Below are positions 51,361-61,200 of a stretch of 64,000 bases of DNA, piece after piece. The DNA is from Mycolicibacterium celeriflavum (GTDB taxonomy: Bacteria > Actinomycetota > Actinomycetes > Mycobacteriales > Mycobacteriaceae), in contig NZ_AP022591.1 in assembly GCF_010731795.1 (NCBI RefSeq), forward strand, positions 2,480,001 through 2,544,000. Reading direction: 5' to 3'. Every line of letters starts with the position of its first letter. The stretch's first letter is position 1. The translations under genes and the position numbers were made by a program. A model generated the notes under the pieces. It saw nothing but the letters and a program-made list of their open reading frames with translations. It was not told the DNA's origin and did not search any database.

Positions 51361-52409
51361 CGCCATCTGGCCCACACGTAGGGCACCAGCGCGCGCAGGA
51401 AGTCCAGATCCGGACCGGGCCGGGCACCGGCGAACGCCTGCTCGAAATACTCCTCGGCGACGAGCAGGATGCCTTCGGCGTACTCACTGGTGAAGTCGAT
51501 GCTGCCGTACTCGTCCATCAACGCCCGGATCCTCAACACGAGATCACCCGACCGCTCAGAACGCTGCAGCCTCAGATAGTTCCGGACGAACTCACGGTCC
51601 TCTCCTCGCGCCACCGACAACAGATGCATCAGAGTCAGCGTCCGCTTGCCCTCGTACAGATCGCCGAGAATCTCCTTGCCGTACAGCCGTTCGTCGCCGA
51701 TGAGGTTCAGCAGATCGTCGCGGATCTGGAATGCGGCGCCGAAGTGAAACCCGAATCGCACCAGCGGGGCAAGGTCCGCGGTGCCTCGGGAGCCGACCAT
51801 CGCGCCGACCCGCAACGGGTGAATCGTGGTGTACCAACATGTCTTGTGCATGATCAGCTCGAGGTAGTCGGCAGGACCCAGATCCTCGACGTGGTCGGCC
51901 TGCCAACCCACCTCGAGCGCCTGGCCCTCCAGCGTGCGCATCGCCATTGTGTCGAACTCCGCCCACACCAGGTCGGCGAGATCGCGATCCAGCCGACGGG
52001 TCGCCCGCCGCAGCACCTGCCCCGCCACCACGGCCAACCCGTCGCCGGCGTTGAGCGCCGCCGCCATCCCATAGCCCGCCGCCAGAGTCGGCCTTCCGCG
52101 ACGCATCTCGCTGCCGTCGGCGATGTCGTCGTGCACCAGAAACGCGTTGTGCAGCAATTCGATCGCGACGGCGACACCGAGCGCGTCGTCGGACTCGGCG
52201 CCGAACACCCGGCTGGCGGCCAGACACAGCGCCGGACGCAACGCCTTACCGGGCCGCGACGGATACTCGCGCATGGGTGCGTAGAGCCAACGGCCCGGCT
52301 CCCCGTCCGGCAACGCGTCCAGCATCGAGCGCCGCACCAGGCGCGCCACCTCGCGCAGTCTCTCGTCGACCGACGACACCAGGTCGGCCCGGTCGGCGGT
52401 GCTCGTCAT
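51357..52409 (-). CDS. Polyprenyl diphosphate synthase
   Basis: This trans-prenyltransferase elongates isoprenoid diphosphates. The 350 residues have the first aspartate-rich motif DDIAD (in LVHDDIADGSEMRRG), KALRP near the N-terminus, and the second motif as DDLLN (in QIRDDLLNLIGD), where the usual last Asp is Asn. The ATG at 52409 overlaps the upstream stop by 4 bases (ATGA), coupling it to the 211-residue protein. The chain length of the product cannot be inferred. Its close neighbours suggest a role in a dedicated terpenoid or lipid pathway. Confidence 0.85.
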   Translation of the reverse strand: MTSTADRADLVSSVDERLREVARLVRRSMLDALPDGEPGRWLYAPMREYPSRPGKALRPALCLAASRVFGAESDDALGVAVAIELLHNAFLVHDDIADGSEMRRGRPTLAAGYGMAAALNAGDGLAVVAGQVLRRATRRLDRDLADLVWAEFDTMAMRTLEGQALEVGWQADHVEDLGPADYLELIMHKTCWYTTIHPLRVGAMVGSRGTADLAPLVRFGFHFGAAFQIRDDLLNLIGDERLYGKEILGDLYEGKRTLTLMHLLSVARGEDREFVRNYLRLQRSERSGDLVLRIRALMDEYGSIDFTSEYAEGILLVAEEYFEQAFAGARPGPDLDFLRALVPYVWARWR

Positions 52410-53041
52410 GACTGCGGTGCCCGCAAAGTGAGCGCGACCGGCAGCCAGAGGTTGTCGTCGGCATCGACGAGCATGGTGCCCCGGTACACACCGGGTTGTG
52501 AAGCCTCGGACACCTCGAGCGCCACGTCGATGCCACGACTGCACTTCGCCGGCATCTCCACCACGTGCGGGTTCAGCGCCACCTCTCCTGACCCGATCAC
52601 CGAACCGTCACGCGCCAGGAGATCACTGCACCGCAACCGGATTCGGCCGTAGTCCTTCTCGGTGCGATTGTGCAACCACACCACCGTCTCCGCCCGCCCC
52701 GGTATCGGCGCCGCCAGCACGACGCCCTGCTGCCCGCCCGGACTGGACAAATCGAGTTCCACCTCGCGCGCGCTGCCATTGCCGAGCAGCAACTGACCGG
52801 CCACCGACCACCATGCGCGGCTGAGCCTCTCGAGGTCGGGTGCACCGGGCACCGCATCCGCCGTCGTCGCGGACTCACCATCAGGCCGGGCGAGGCGCAC
52901 GAACCGGTCGACGATCTGGCTGGCGGCGCGGAACCCCTCCGCCTGGATCGCGCTGAGAGCGCGGGCGTTGGCGGCGGGGTCGAAAACCGACGCCCACGGC
53001 AGGTCGCCGAGGGCTCCCTCGTCGCCGAATTCACGGGTCAT
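52406..53041 (-). CDS. Uncharacterised protein with a C-terminal Ig-like fold, coupled to polyprenyl synthase
   Basis: I do not recognise the family. The first 80 residues are helical, and residues about 85-211 look beta-rich (GSAREVELDLSSPGG, VVWLHNRTEKDYG, GVYRGTMLVDADDN, WLPVALTLR), similar in style to the end of the 179-residue protein across the divergent promoter. The gene is coupled to the synthase by ATGA and divergent from the gene at 53126. It probably acts with that group. Confidence 0.6.
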   Translation of the reverse strand: MTREFGDEGALGDLPWASVFDPAANARALSAIQAEGFRAASQIVDRFVRLARPDGESATTADAVPGAPDLERLSRAWWSVAGQLLLGNGSAREVELDLSSPGGQQGVVLAAPIPGRAETVVWLHNRTEKDYGRIRLRCSDLLARDGSVIGSGEVALNPHVVEMPAKCSRGIDVALEVSEASQPGVYRGTMLVDADDNLWLPVALTLRAPQS

Positions 53042-53125
53042 CGGCGTTTACCTCCCCGACAATTACCGGCTTGAACCGGCGGTGCCACGGTATGCTATGC
53101 GCACCCGCGAGGGGAGGAGGCGCAA

Positions 53126-54523
53126 ATGGCCACCCTTCATTCTTTGCTCGCGCTCTACGGCGCCCTCGACGACGCGGTGGTCGCGGTGGACGACCCCAAC
53201 GTCACCGCACGAGTGGAAGCGTTCCTGCCGGGGACCACCGGCCCAGGGCGTCAGGGCTGGTTCGACGACATCCGCCGATTCGTCCGCGAGCTCTCGGTGG
53301 ATCCGGATCAGACTGAATTCCCTTCGCGCACAGCGGCATTGCGCGAATTCGCTGAGATGCGAAGCACCGCCGCAGTTCAGGAAGAGGTCGGCATCGGACC
53401 CGTCGAGATGGCCCGGTTCCTCTACGTCGTCGGTGCTCACTGGCAGTTGACTTCTCGGGCCGAGGTGGAGCGCGAACTGTTTGCCGAAGCCCTTGCGGTT
53501 GCCGTTCCCGGCGCAACCGGTCCCGTTTCGAGGACCGGCGGCCAAGCGCTGCTGGAACTGTTCGGCGGCAACTTTGAGGGGCGCGAGGACTTCGACGCGG
53601 TCATCGAAACCGCGGCAAACCAGAACCTGGTCAGCCAAGAGGTCCTGATGTATGTGCGCCACGTGTCGTTCGAGTTCGACATCCGGCGCGACGCGTGCGG
53701 CGAGTACGCCGTCCTCAGGGCCGAATATTTCCGAGACGGGCTGTCCGTCAGCAAAGTCAAACGCGTGGCGGACCCCGCGAACTGGCCCCGTTGCAGCCCG
53801 TTCTTCTGCGACATGAAGCCCATCCCGAAAACGCCGGACAGCTACGGGTGGAGCCGCGTACTGGAGAGCATCAGCACCTTGTGCGGCGTCGTTCCCGGCT
53901 ACCGGCTGAGGACGGCGATCAAGTACTGGAAGGGCGAACGAACTGACGGCGCATTCGTCAACTACGACATCGACGACGACCGCGCCAACACCGCAGACGA
54001 CGGATTCACCATCCTCGACCGCGGCTACATCAACTTCGAGAAGGAAAAGCGCGGCGTTCGCATCACCACGCTGAAGGAGGTGAAGTTCGCCGGCGTGCCG
54101 GCGATTGCCACGGTCATGTTCGCCGTCATCGGCGGATACGCCGCCATCGGCGAGAGCATGCTGGTCGGTTGCGCCCTGAACCCGCCGTCGGGCCTCGTCG
54201 GCTGGAAAGTGTCGGCCTCGACCGGTAAGCCGGCCAAGCCGTTCGATCCGACGGTCTGCGCGTCGTTGCCGGCGGCCGGCGCGCCGTGCGGATGCCAGCA
54301 GCCCATCTCTCCCACCGTCGCCGAGGCGGTCGACCTGTGGGCCGACTGCGTGACCGAGGTTTCGACCGAATACGCCGGCCTGGTGAACCACTGGGCGAAG
54401 TGCGGTTTCGAGCCGACCGAGATGGTGGACTTCGGCGCCAAGGTGTCGGCCCGGTTGGCGACCGACCCATGGCGGATTTTCGGCCTCATGCTCGGAGGCG
54501 GCCCACAACCCAAGGGGCACTGA
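53126..54523 (+). CDS. Uncharacterised 465-residue protein of the terpenoid-like cluster
   Basis: I do not recognise the family. An N-terminal helical domain (about 1-120) is followed by a beta-rich part that resembles a START/SRPBCC-like lipid-binding fold (FVNYDIDDDRANTADDGFTI, RGVRITTLKEVKFAG), which is inference. Many cysteines lie in the last 100 residues (ALNPP, GAPCGCQQ). A GGGGAGGAGG leader precedes the ATG at 53126. The stop overlaps the next start by one base (TGATG), so translation is coupled. Confidence 0.58.
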   Translation: MATLHSLLALYGALDDAVVAVDDPNVTARVEAFLPGTTGPGRQGWFDDIRRFVRELSVDPDQTEFPSRTAALREFAEMRSTAAVQEEVGIGPVEMARFLYVVGAHWQLTSRAEVERELFAEALAVAVPGATGPVSRTGGQALLELFGGNFEGREDFDAVIETAANQNLVSQEVLMYVRHVSFEFDIRRDACGEYAVLRAEYFRDGLSVSKVKRVADPANWPRCSPFFCDMKPIPKTPDSYGWSRVLESISTLCGVVPGYRLRTAIKYWKGERTDGAFVNYDIDDDRANTADDGFTILDRGYINFEKEKRGVRITTLKEVKFAGVPAIATVMFAVIGGYAAIGESMLVGCALNPPSGLVGWKVSASTGKPAKPFDPTVCASLPAAGAPCGCQQPISPTVAEAVDLWADCVTEVSTEYAGLVNHWAKCGFEPTEMVDFGAKVSARLATDPWRIFGLMLGGGPQPKGH

Positions 54524-55062
54524 TGAACTGCAGCCACACCGTCCGTCGACCGGTCGACCGCATCGACGTCGGCGAGCCCTACCCACAACAACACGACTGC
54601 ACCGCCACGGTGCAACAACTCGTCGACGTCGCGGTCAAGAGCAGCCTCGCGTTCACCGCCGCCGCCCTCAACTGCTGCACCACACAGAAGACGTGCGCGC
54701 CGGTCGGCGACTGTGGCTGCGGATCCGCAGGTTCGGTGAACACCGCACGCGCGGCGGCGAAGAGAACTGTGCGGTCAGAGAAGTTCCCCACTGTGCGGAT
54801 CGAGGTGCAGCGTCAGCTCACACTGGCGACACCTCTGTCTAACGGCTACCTGTTCATTCCACATGACCGAATCACGTTGCTGCCCAGCGCCGGACGAGAC
54901 GCCCAACTGAGACCGCTCGGCATACTGGGACCCACCGAAGCGACCTTCGAGATCGAAGTCGACGCCACCGGACTGCCCGGCGCGGTCTATTTCGCCGATG
55001 TTGCGGTGCGCCATCCGGACGGCAAGGCGGACACGATCGTGCCGGTGTTCATCAAGCTGTGA
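54523..55062 (+). CDS. Cysteine-rich uncharacterised protein of the terpenoid-like cluster
   Basis: The 179 residues have an N-terminal cysteine-rich helix region (NCCTTQKTCAPVGDCGCGSAG) and a beta-rich C-terminal domain (GYLFIPHDRITLLPSAGRD, FADVAVRHPDGKA) similar in style to the C-terminus of the 211-residue protein on the other strand. No family is recognised. The start at 54523 is fixed by the TGATG junction; a GTG at 55059 overlapping its stop begins the cyclase gene. Confidence 0.6.
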   Translation: MNCSHTVRRPVDRIDVGEPYPQQHDCTATVQQLVDVAVKSSLAFTAAALNCCTTQKTCAPVGDCGCGSAGSVNTARAAAKRTVRSEKFPTVRIEVQRQLTLATPLSNGYLFIPHDRITLLPSAGRDAQLRPLGILGPTEATFEIEVDATGLPGAVYFADVAVRHPDGKADTIVPVFIKL

Positions 55063-58000
55063 CCGAGCGCGATCATCGCCAAGCGGTCGACGAGTTACTT
55101 GATCGCGCAGTGCAAGCCATCAATCGCGGCGACCGGGCGACCGCGACATCGCTGGCCGAGCGCGTGCTGGCCGTCGACCACAGAAACCCGGACGCCGAAG
55201 ACCTTCTGGCGGCCCCCACGACGGGCGGTGAGCTGCGCCGGCTGACGCTGCTGTTCTGCGACCTCGTCGACTCGACGGTGCTCTCGACCGTCGTCGAGCC
55301 CGAGGCGTACCGCATCATCGTCGGCAAGTACCGCGACCAGGTACAGCGGATCGTCGACCGCTACGAGGGCCACATCGGATCCACGAAGGGCGACGGTCTG
55401 CTGGTCGTCTTCGGCTATCCACACGCGCACGAGAACGACGTCCGCCGGGCGGTACAGGCCGGGCTGGACATCACCCGCGACGTCGCCCGCCTCAGCGCCC
55501 AGACACGCGAACGCTTCGGCGTCGAGGTCAGTGTCCGCGTCGGCGTGCACCGCGGCCTGGTGTACCTCGACAGGGGCCAGGACGACGTCTACGGGTTCGC
55601 CGCGAACCTGACCGCCAGGGTGTCCAGCATCGCGCCGCCGGGCACCGTCGTGGTCAGCGACGCCGTCGAACCGTTGATCCGCGAGATCTTCGACCTCGCA
55701 CCGCGACCGGCGCTGCCGGTGAAGGGCGTGGAGGAGCCGGTCGTCCACCACCAGGTGCTCGGCGAACAAACGATGTCCACCCGAGCGCCGTTGGGCCCGT
55801 TGGTCGGCCGCACGGAGGAGCTGGCGTACCTCGACGCGTGCTGGGCCCGCGCGCAGGCGGGCACCCTCGATACTGCCGGTGTCGCGTTTGTCGGTGAGGC
55901 CGGCATCGGCAAGAGCCGCCTTGCCCAGGCGGCCGTCAACCTCGCCGATCGGTCGGGCGCCCCGGTGCTCACCGTGTCGGGATCGCCATTCCACACCGCC
56001 GCGGGCCTTCATCCCGTCCGCGAGCTACTCGAGAGGCGTTGTGGCATAGACCGACTCACCGAGCAGAGCGATCGGCTGCGACTCCTCGAGGAGGAGATCA
56101 CCGGCCTCGGCCGCGATCCGGCGGCGACGCTGCCCCTGCTGGCGCCGGTGCTGGGCATCCCCGCCGAGGCCGGCTACCAGGCGGCCAACGCAGAAGGCAG
56201 CAAGCTCTACGAGGACATCGCCGGAGCCGTCGACGACTACCTCATCGGATGCCTCGGTGACGGTCCCGCCCTGCTGGTGGTCGAGGATGTGCACTGGTTC
56301 GACCCGTCAACCGTCGAAGTGGTCGACGACATCCTGAGCGCCCAACTCGTGCGGGTACTCGTCGTGATCACCGCGCGCGACACCGTCAAGCTGCCCAGCG
56401 TCGGCAACGTCAAGCTGTTCGACGTCAAACCCCTCAGCGATGACGACACCGACGCGCTGATCGTCGCCCTCGCACCCGACGTGCCCGACGATGTCCGGCG
56501 ATCCGTGCGCGAGCGTTGCGACGGTGTGCCGCTGTACGTCGAGGAGATCGTCACCGGTCTCGGCCACCTCCCGATGCCGGCCCAGCACAACGGACATGTC
56601 CCCGATGCGCTCTACGAGTCGCTGCTGTCCCGGCTGCGTGCGACGGCCAACACCGTGCCGGTCGTGGCGGCCGCCGCGACCATCGGGCGCGAGTTCGACC
56701 GGCAACTGCTGCTGTCGGCGACGGACCTGCCCGAAGCGGACGTCGACGACATCGTCGGGGCCCTCGAGGACGCCCGGGTTATCGAGCGGATCAGCGCAGA
56801 GACGTTCCGGTTCCGCCACGAACTCCTCCGCGAAGTCGCCTACGAATTGTCCCCGCCCAGCGTCCGGCGAACGCTGCACGGCCGGATCGCGGCCGCCCTC
56901 GACGCCGGTTCTGCCGACGGAAAGCCGGATTGGCGTGTTGTCGCAAGGCATTACGACGAGGCGCAGCGGTTCGACGACGCGGCGACGGCATATCAACAGG
57001 CCGCCTCCGACGCGCGACGCCGCGGCGCGCTCGGTGAATCGCTCAGCTTCCTCAACGAGGCGATCGCACGGGTCGAACGCATGGCGCCCGGGAGCCATCG
57101 CGACCGGCGGGAGGTGGAGATCCGGCTGCGCCGCGGCTTTTTGGCCTCGGCGGTCGAGGGCACCTCCAGCGCTCAGGCCGCACTCGACTTCGAACGCTGC
57201 CTTCAGGTGGTGGGAACCGACCTCACCGAGGAGTTCCTGACCACGATGACGGCCCTGTACGGCTACTACGCCACCCGCGCCGACCTGCGACGCGCCGAGC
57301 AGGTGCTCACCGCCGTCCGCGCCGGACAGAGCGGAAACGTCGCCTGGTTCCTGGTGAACAACGACGCGGGCTTCGCGATGCTGGCGTGGTACCGCGGCCA
57401 ATTCTCCGCTGCGCGCGACGGATTGGAGTCCGTAGCCGTCCGCACCGACGTCGGCGCCGGCGAAGACGAGGCACACTGGTTCATCCCCAACGAGCCGCTG
57501 GCATCGATCTACACCCACCTGGCCGCTGCCCGCCTGGTGATGGGCGACTTCGCCGGTGCGCAGGCGGAGTTCGACCGCACCGTCCGCCGCGTCGAGCACC
57601 TCGGATTCCCGCAAGGCCCGTACAGCGCCGCATACGCGCGCAGCTACGAAGCCTGGATGTACATCGAAGCCGGCGAGCTCGATCAAGCGGCAGCGATCGT
57701 CGCCGCTTTGGCCGCAGACGCCCAGCGGTACGGATTCGACGCGTGGGCACTGATCGCCGCGACGCAGCAATGCACCGTGGACGGGTTGAAGGCGCTGACG
57801 TCCAAACACGTCCAGCCCGCGGCGCTCGAGACCCACATCGGCACCATGACCATGCTCGTCGAAGCCTGGCGCGCAGCCGAAGTGCGGATGTTCCTCACCT
57901 TCTACGACAGCATCGTCGCGAGACTCCTGTTCGCCGCGGGTAGGACCGACGAAGCCCGCGCGCGGCTCGACGCCGCACTGCAGTTGGCCGCAGACACCGA

Positions 58001-58259
58001 TGTGCATTTCTACGACGCCGAGCTGTGCCGGTTGCGGGCGCACACGGAACCCGACTCCGACAGCCGTGACCGCTGCCTGCAGGATGCCCACGCGTTGGCG
58101 CGCAGACAAGGCGGGGTGATCTTCGAGTTGCGCTCCGCTGCCGACATTTTCCAGCTGCGCGGTGATTCCGCGCGCGGTGTCCTCGCCGAAGCCGTCGGCC
58201 AATTCCCGCCGGACAGCACGTGGCCCGAGCTGGCCCGGGCACAAGCGCTGCTGGCGTGA
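55059..58259 (+). CDS. Class III adenylate/guanylate cyclase-AAA ATPase-TPR protein
   Basis: The 1066 residues start with a class III nucleotide cyclase domain (about 60-230): LLFCDLVDST holds a metal-binding Asp and GSTKGDGLLVVF is the typical central motif. A signalling-type ATPase follows, beginning PLVGRTEELAYLD, with Walker A VGEAGIGKSRL (about 285-295) and Walker B ALLVVEDVHWFD. The C-terminal half is helical repeats of TPR type. Such proteins are mycobacterial sensory regulators that make cAMP or act as ATP-driven switches. GTG start, overlapping its neighbours by 4 bases on both sides. Confidence 0.88.
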   Translation: MTERDHRQAVDELLDRAVQAINRGDRATATSLAERVLAVDHRNPDAEDLLAAPTTGGELRRLTLLFCDLVDSTVLSTVVEPEAYRIIVGKYRDQVQRIVDRYEGHIGSTKGDGLLVVFGYPHAHENDVRRAVQAGLDITRDVARLSAQTRERFGVEVSVRVGVHRGLVYLDRGQDDVYGFAANLTARVSSIAPPGTVVVSDAVEPLIREIFDLAPRPALPVKGVEEPVVHHQVLGEQTMSTRAPLGPLVGRTEELAYLDACWARAQAGTLDTAGVAFVGEAGIGKSRLAQAAVNLADRSGAPVLTVSGSPFHTAAGLHPVRELLERRCGIDRLTEQSDRLRLLEEEITGLGRDPAATLPLLAPVLGIPAEAGYQAANAEGSKLYEDIAGAVDDYLIGCLGDGPALLVVEDVHWFDPSTVEVVDDILSAQLVRVLVVITARDTVKLPSVGNVKLFDVKPLSDDDTDALIVALAPDVPDDVRRSVRERCDGVPLYVEEIVTGLGHLPMPAQHNGHVPDALYESLLSRLRATANTVPVVAAAATIGREFDRQLLLSATDLPEADVDDIVGALEDARVIERISAETFRFRHELLREVAYELSPPSVRRTLHGRIAAALDAGSADGKPDWRVVARHYDEAQRFDDAATAYQQAASDARRRGALGESLSFLNEAIARVERMAPGSHRDRREVEIRLRRGFLASAVEGTSSAQAALDFERCLQVVGTDLTEEFLTTMTALYGYYATRADLRRAEQVLTAVRAGQSGNVAWFLVNNDAGFAMLAWYRGQFSAARDGLESVAVRTDVGAGEDEAHWFIPNEPLASIYTHLAAARLVMGDFAGAQAEFDRTVRRVEHLGFPQGPYSAAYARSYEAWMYIEAGELDQAAAIVAALAADAQRYGFDAWALIAATQQCTVDGLKALTSKHVQPAALETHIGTMTMLVEAWRAAEVRMFLTFYDSIVARLLFAAGRTDEARARLDAALQLAADTDVHFYDAELCRLRAHTEPDSDSRDRCLQDAHALARRQGGVIFELRSAADIFQLRGDSARGVLAEAVGQFPPDSTWPELARAQALLA

Positions 58260-60307
58260 CGCGGCCCGGGGGCAAGGTCGCCATCCTCGGCGGCGGCATG
58301 GCCGGCCTCAGTGCCGCCTGGCGGCTCAGCGAGGCCGGCTGGCGCGACCGCTTCGACTCCATCACCGTCTACCAACGTGGCTGGCGACTCGGCGGCAAGG
58401 CCGCCTCGAGCCGCGGTCCGCACGGCCGTATCGAGGAACACGGCCTGCACATCTGGCTGGGCTCCTACGAGAACGCATTCGGCCTGCTGCGCGAGTGCTA
58501 CGCCGAACTCGACCGCGCCGCAACGGATCCCGCCGCCCCGGTTCAGACCTGGGACCAGGCCTTGATACCCGCCGACAACCTCGGCCTGGCAGATCGGTGG
58601 GGTGACGAGTGGCTGACCTGGCTGGGCACGTTCACCCGCAACGACGAGCTTCCGGGAGACCCGCATTCGCTCGGCCGCGAGATCACCGCCGTCGGCTTCC
58701 TGCGCAGAGCCGCCCAGCTGCTCGTCGACTTCACCCAATCGCTGCGCGACGCCGAGCCCGTCGGCTTGATCCTGTCAACCTCGCAACACCCACCAGCCAT
58801 CGAAACGGCAATCGAAACGGTCCAGCGGGCGGCCCTGGCCGCGCTGGCCCCGGCGGCGGAACCGGACTCGTCGGGCCCGCTGCTGGACGCCGCCGTCGCC
58901 GCCATCGGCCGCTCCCTCGACTACGAGCACCGGCCCGACCACAGACGGTCGTGGCTGTTGGTCTCGCTCGTGGTAGCGGTCGTCCGCGGGCTCGTCGCCG
59001 ACAACCTGGTCACCGACCCGCGCGGTTTCCGCGCCATCAACGACGAGGACTTCGGCCAGTGGATCCTGCGCCACGGCGCACATCCCGACGTCCTGGAGTT
59101 CCCGCTGATCCGCGGCCTCTACGATCTGGTCTTCGGATACGCCGAGGGGGACCCGCATCGGCCCGCGTTCGCGGCGGGCCTCGCGGTATTCCTCACCGGG
59201 CTGGTGCTTTTCGAGTACAAGGGAGCGATCTTCTGGAAGATGACCGCGGGGATGGGTGAGGTCGTGATCGCGCCCATCTATCAGGTGCTGCGGCGACGGG
59301 GTGTCCGGTTCGAGTTCTTTCACCGCGTCGACAGCCTGCATCTGGACGCCGAGCGCCGACGCGTCGAAACCATTCGCCTGGGCCGCCAAGTCGCGCTCGC
59401 CGAGGGCATCGACGAGTACCAGCCGTTGATCCGGGTGGGCGGACTGCCCGTCTTCCCCGGCGAACCGCTCACCGATCAGGTTCAATGCCGACCCGGAATG
59501 CACACGCTCGAATCCCATTTCGGCGACCGCTGTGACGTCGAGACGCGGATGTTGCAGCGGGGAGCCGACTTCGATCACGTCGTGCTCGCGGTGTCGCTGG
59601 GCATGGTGGACATCGTTGCCGCCGAGCTCATCGACGATCAGCCCGAGTGGCGGTGTATGACCGACCACGTGCGCACCGTCGCCACCCAGGCGTTCCAGAT
59701 CTGGTTGCGCCCGGACGAGCCTGCACTGGGCTGGCCGCGGCCCGGGGTGACCGCCAGCGCCTACGTACCCCCGTTCGACACGTGGGCGTCCATGCCGCAG
59801 ACGCTGTGGGCCGAGGACTGGCCGGCCGACGATCGGCCGGGCACTGTCGCATATTTCTGTGGCGCCTTCGACTCGCCGTGGCCGGCCGCCGAACCCTACG
59901 ACGACTACGTGCGCCGTAGCCGCGACGCCGTGCACGCCGCCGCCGTCCGGTATCTCGACCACCACATCGGGCTGTTCCTACCCGGCGCGACGACGAGCGA
60001 CGGCTTCGCGTGGCACCTGCTCTGCGGGGTCGACGGCCAACGTGGCCGCGACGCGCTGGCCACCCAGCACGTCAGCGTCAACATCGATCCGTCCGACCGC
60101 TATGTCCAATCGGTGCCCGGGTCGGACAAGTACCGGCTGCGGCCCGACGAGGGCGGCTACGACAACCTGGTGCTCGCCGGGGACTGGACCGATTGCGGCA
60201 TGAACGCCGGCTGCATCGAAGCTGCGGTGATGTCCGGCCTGCAAGCCGCCAACGCCCTGCTCGGCCGCGGACGCTTCTACCGAATTCGCGGCTTCTATCT
60301 GCCGTGA
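58256..60307 (+). CDS. FAD-dependent oxidoreductase (amine oxidase/phytoene-desaturase-like)
   Basis: The N-terminus has a Rossmann FAD-binding motif, GGGMAGLSAAWRLSEAG, then the second FAD block GWRLGGKAASSRG and GLHIWLGSYENAF. The C-terminal FAD motif is LAGDWTDCGMNAGCIEAAV. The fold is that of desaturases and isomerases acting on isoprenoids or carotenoids and of related oxidases. The GTG at 58256 overlaps the cyclase stop (GTGA). With 683 residues it is longer than most carotenoid desaturases. Being near a prenyl synthase, it may act on a prenyl product. Confidence 0.82.
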   Translation: MTRPGGKVAILGGGMAGLSAAWRLSEAGWRDRFDSITVYQRGWRLGGKAASSRGPHGRIEEHGLHIWLGSYENAFGLLRECYAELDRAATDPAAPVQTWDQALIPADNLGLADRWGDEWLTWLGTFTRNDELPGDPHSLGREITAVGFLRRAAQLLVDFTQSLRDAEPVGLILSTSQHPPAIETAIETVQRAALAALAPAAEPDSSGPLLDAAVAAIGRSLDYEHRPDHRRSWLLVSLVVAVVRGLVADNLVTDPRGFRAINDEDFGQWILRHGAHPDVLEFPLIRGLYDLVFGYAEGDPHRPAFAAGLAVFLTGLVLFEYKGAIFWKMTAGMGEVVIAPIYQVLRRRGVRFEFFHRVDSLHLDAERRRVETIRLGRQVALAEGIDEYQPLIRVGGLPVFPGEPLTDQVQCRPGMHTLESHFGDRCDVETRMLQRGADFDHVVLAVSLGMVDIVAAELIDDQPEWRCMTDHVRTVATQAFQIWLRPDEPALGWPRPGVTASAYVPPFDTWASMPQTLWAEDWPADDRPGTVAYFCGAFDSPWPAAEPYDDYVRRSRDAVHAAAVRYLDHHIGLFLPGATTSDGFAWHLLCGVDGQRGRDALATQHVSVNIDPSDRYVQSVPGSDKYRLRPDEGGYDNLVLAGDWTDCGMNAGCIEAAVMSGLQAANALLGRGRFYRIRGFYLP

Positions 60308-61095
60308 GCTCAATGCCCGAAGTGGGCCGCCGCAGAACGCAGTACGATCCGGCGGTGGTCGGACTCTGCGTTCGTCGGGTAGTCACCAGGCTGGCGGCGG
60401 CCACGGCAGCTGTTGCGCTCCTCGTGCAGTGCGGCGCATCTCCTCCGCCGACACCGCCCACGCCCACCCCACCGCCGAGCACGACCAGTCCGTCACCGAG
60501 CGCCGCCCCGCCACCGACCACCCCGTCACCAGCGCCCGCTCGAGTCCTGCCCGTCACCGCCGCCGAACTCGGTGAAAGTTGGCGCCCAGGTTGCCCGCTC
60601 GACCCGGCACAGTTGCGGCGCGTCGAGATCGACCACCTTGGGATGGACGGCGAGGTTCACCGCGGCGAGCTGATCGTGCACGAAGACCTGGTGCCAGAGG
60701 TCATCGACATCTTCGATCAGCTCCGCCAAGTGCGTTATCCCATCGAAAAGATGCGCACGCCCGACCACTACCCGCGCGCAGATGACGAGTTGTCGATGCG
60801 GGACAACAACACCTCGGCGTTCAACTGCCGCGACATCCCTGGCACCGGCAACTGGTCCCTACACGCCTACGGCCGGGCCATCGACATCAATCCGCTTCTC
60901 AACCCGTACATCGACAGCATCGGCGCATTCCAGCCCGCCAACGCCGCGCCCTACCTCGACCGCAACCGCGTCGATCCCGGCGTGCTGCACGACGGCGACC
61001 CCGCGGTACGGATCTTCATCGATCGCGGCTGGCACTGGGGCGGCGACTGGCAAACGCCGAAGGACTATCAACACTTCGAGCGTCGCAACCAATGA
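60304..61095 (+). CDS. M15-family (VanY-like) peptidase lipoprotein
   Basis: A signal peptide with lipobox (ALLVQC, then a Pro/Thr/Ser-rich linker of about 40 residues) leads to a C-terminal M15 domain: SAFNCRDIPGTGNWSLHAYG, GRAIDINPLLNPYI (His-x6-Asp zinc pattern), and WHWGGDWQTPKDYQHFE (third ligand). Such enzymes trim peptidoglycan stem peptides. The GTG at 60304 overlaps the oxidoreductase stop; an ATG at 60313 is an alternative. It is the last gene of the coupled run from 53126. Confidence 0.82.
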   Translation: MSSMPEVGRRRTQYDPAVVGLCVRRVVTRLAAATAAVALLVQCGASPPPTPPTPTPPPSTTSPSPSAAPPPTTPSPAPARVLPVTAAELGESWRPGCPLDPAQLRRVEIDHLGMDGEVHRGELIVHEDLVPEVIDIFDQLRQVRYPIEKMRTPDHYPRADDELSMRDNNTSAFNCRDIPGTGNWSLHAYGRAIDINPLLNPYIDSIGAFQPANAAPYLDRNRVDPGVLHDGDPAVRIFIDRGWHWGGDWQTPKDYQHFERRNQ

Positions 61096-61200
61096 GCTAG
61101 TTAGCTAAGCTAGTTCACGAGCCCGGTGGTCGAGATGCTCTTAGGAATCACAAAGATAGGGAAGCACCTATTCCTCGTTGCGAAATCTGCTCGTCGATAG

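Noticed and set aside
53126..54523. Family 2 encapsulin shell near a prenyl-synthase cargo
   Set aside because: Considered because prenyl synthases can be encapsulin cargo, but the 465-residue sequence shows no shell-protein pattern I recognise.
56307..58244. 645-codon antisense frame inside the cyclase gene
   Set aside because: GC-driven shadow; the sense strand holds cyclase, ATPase and TPR features.
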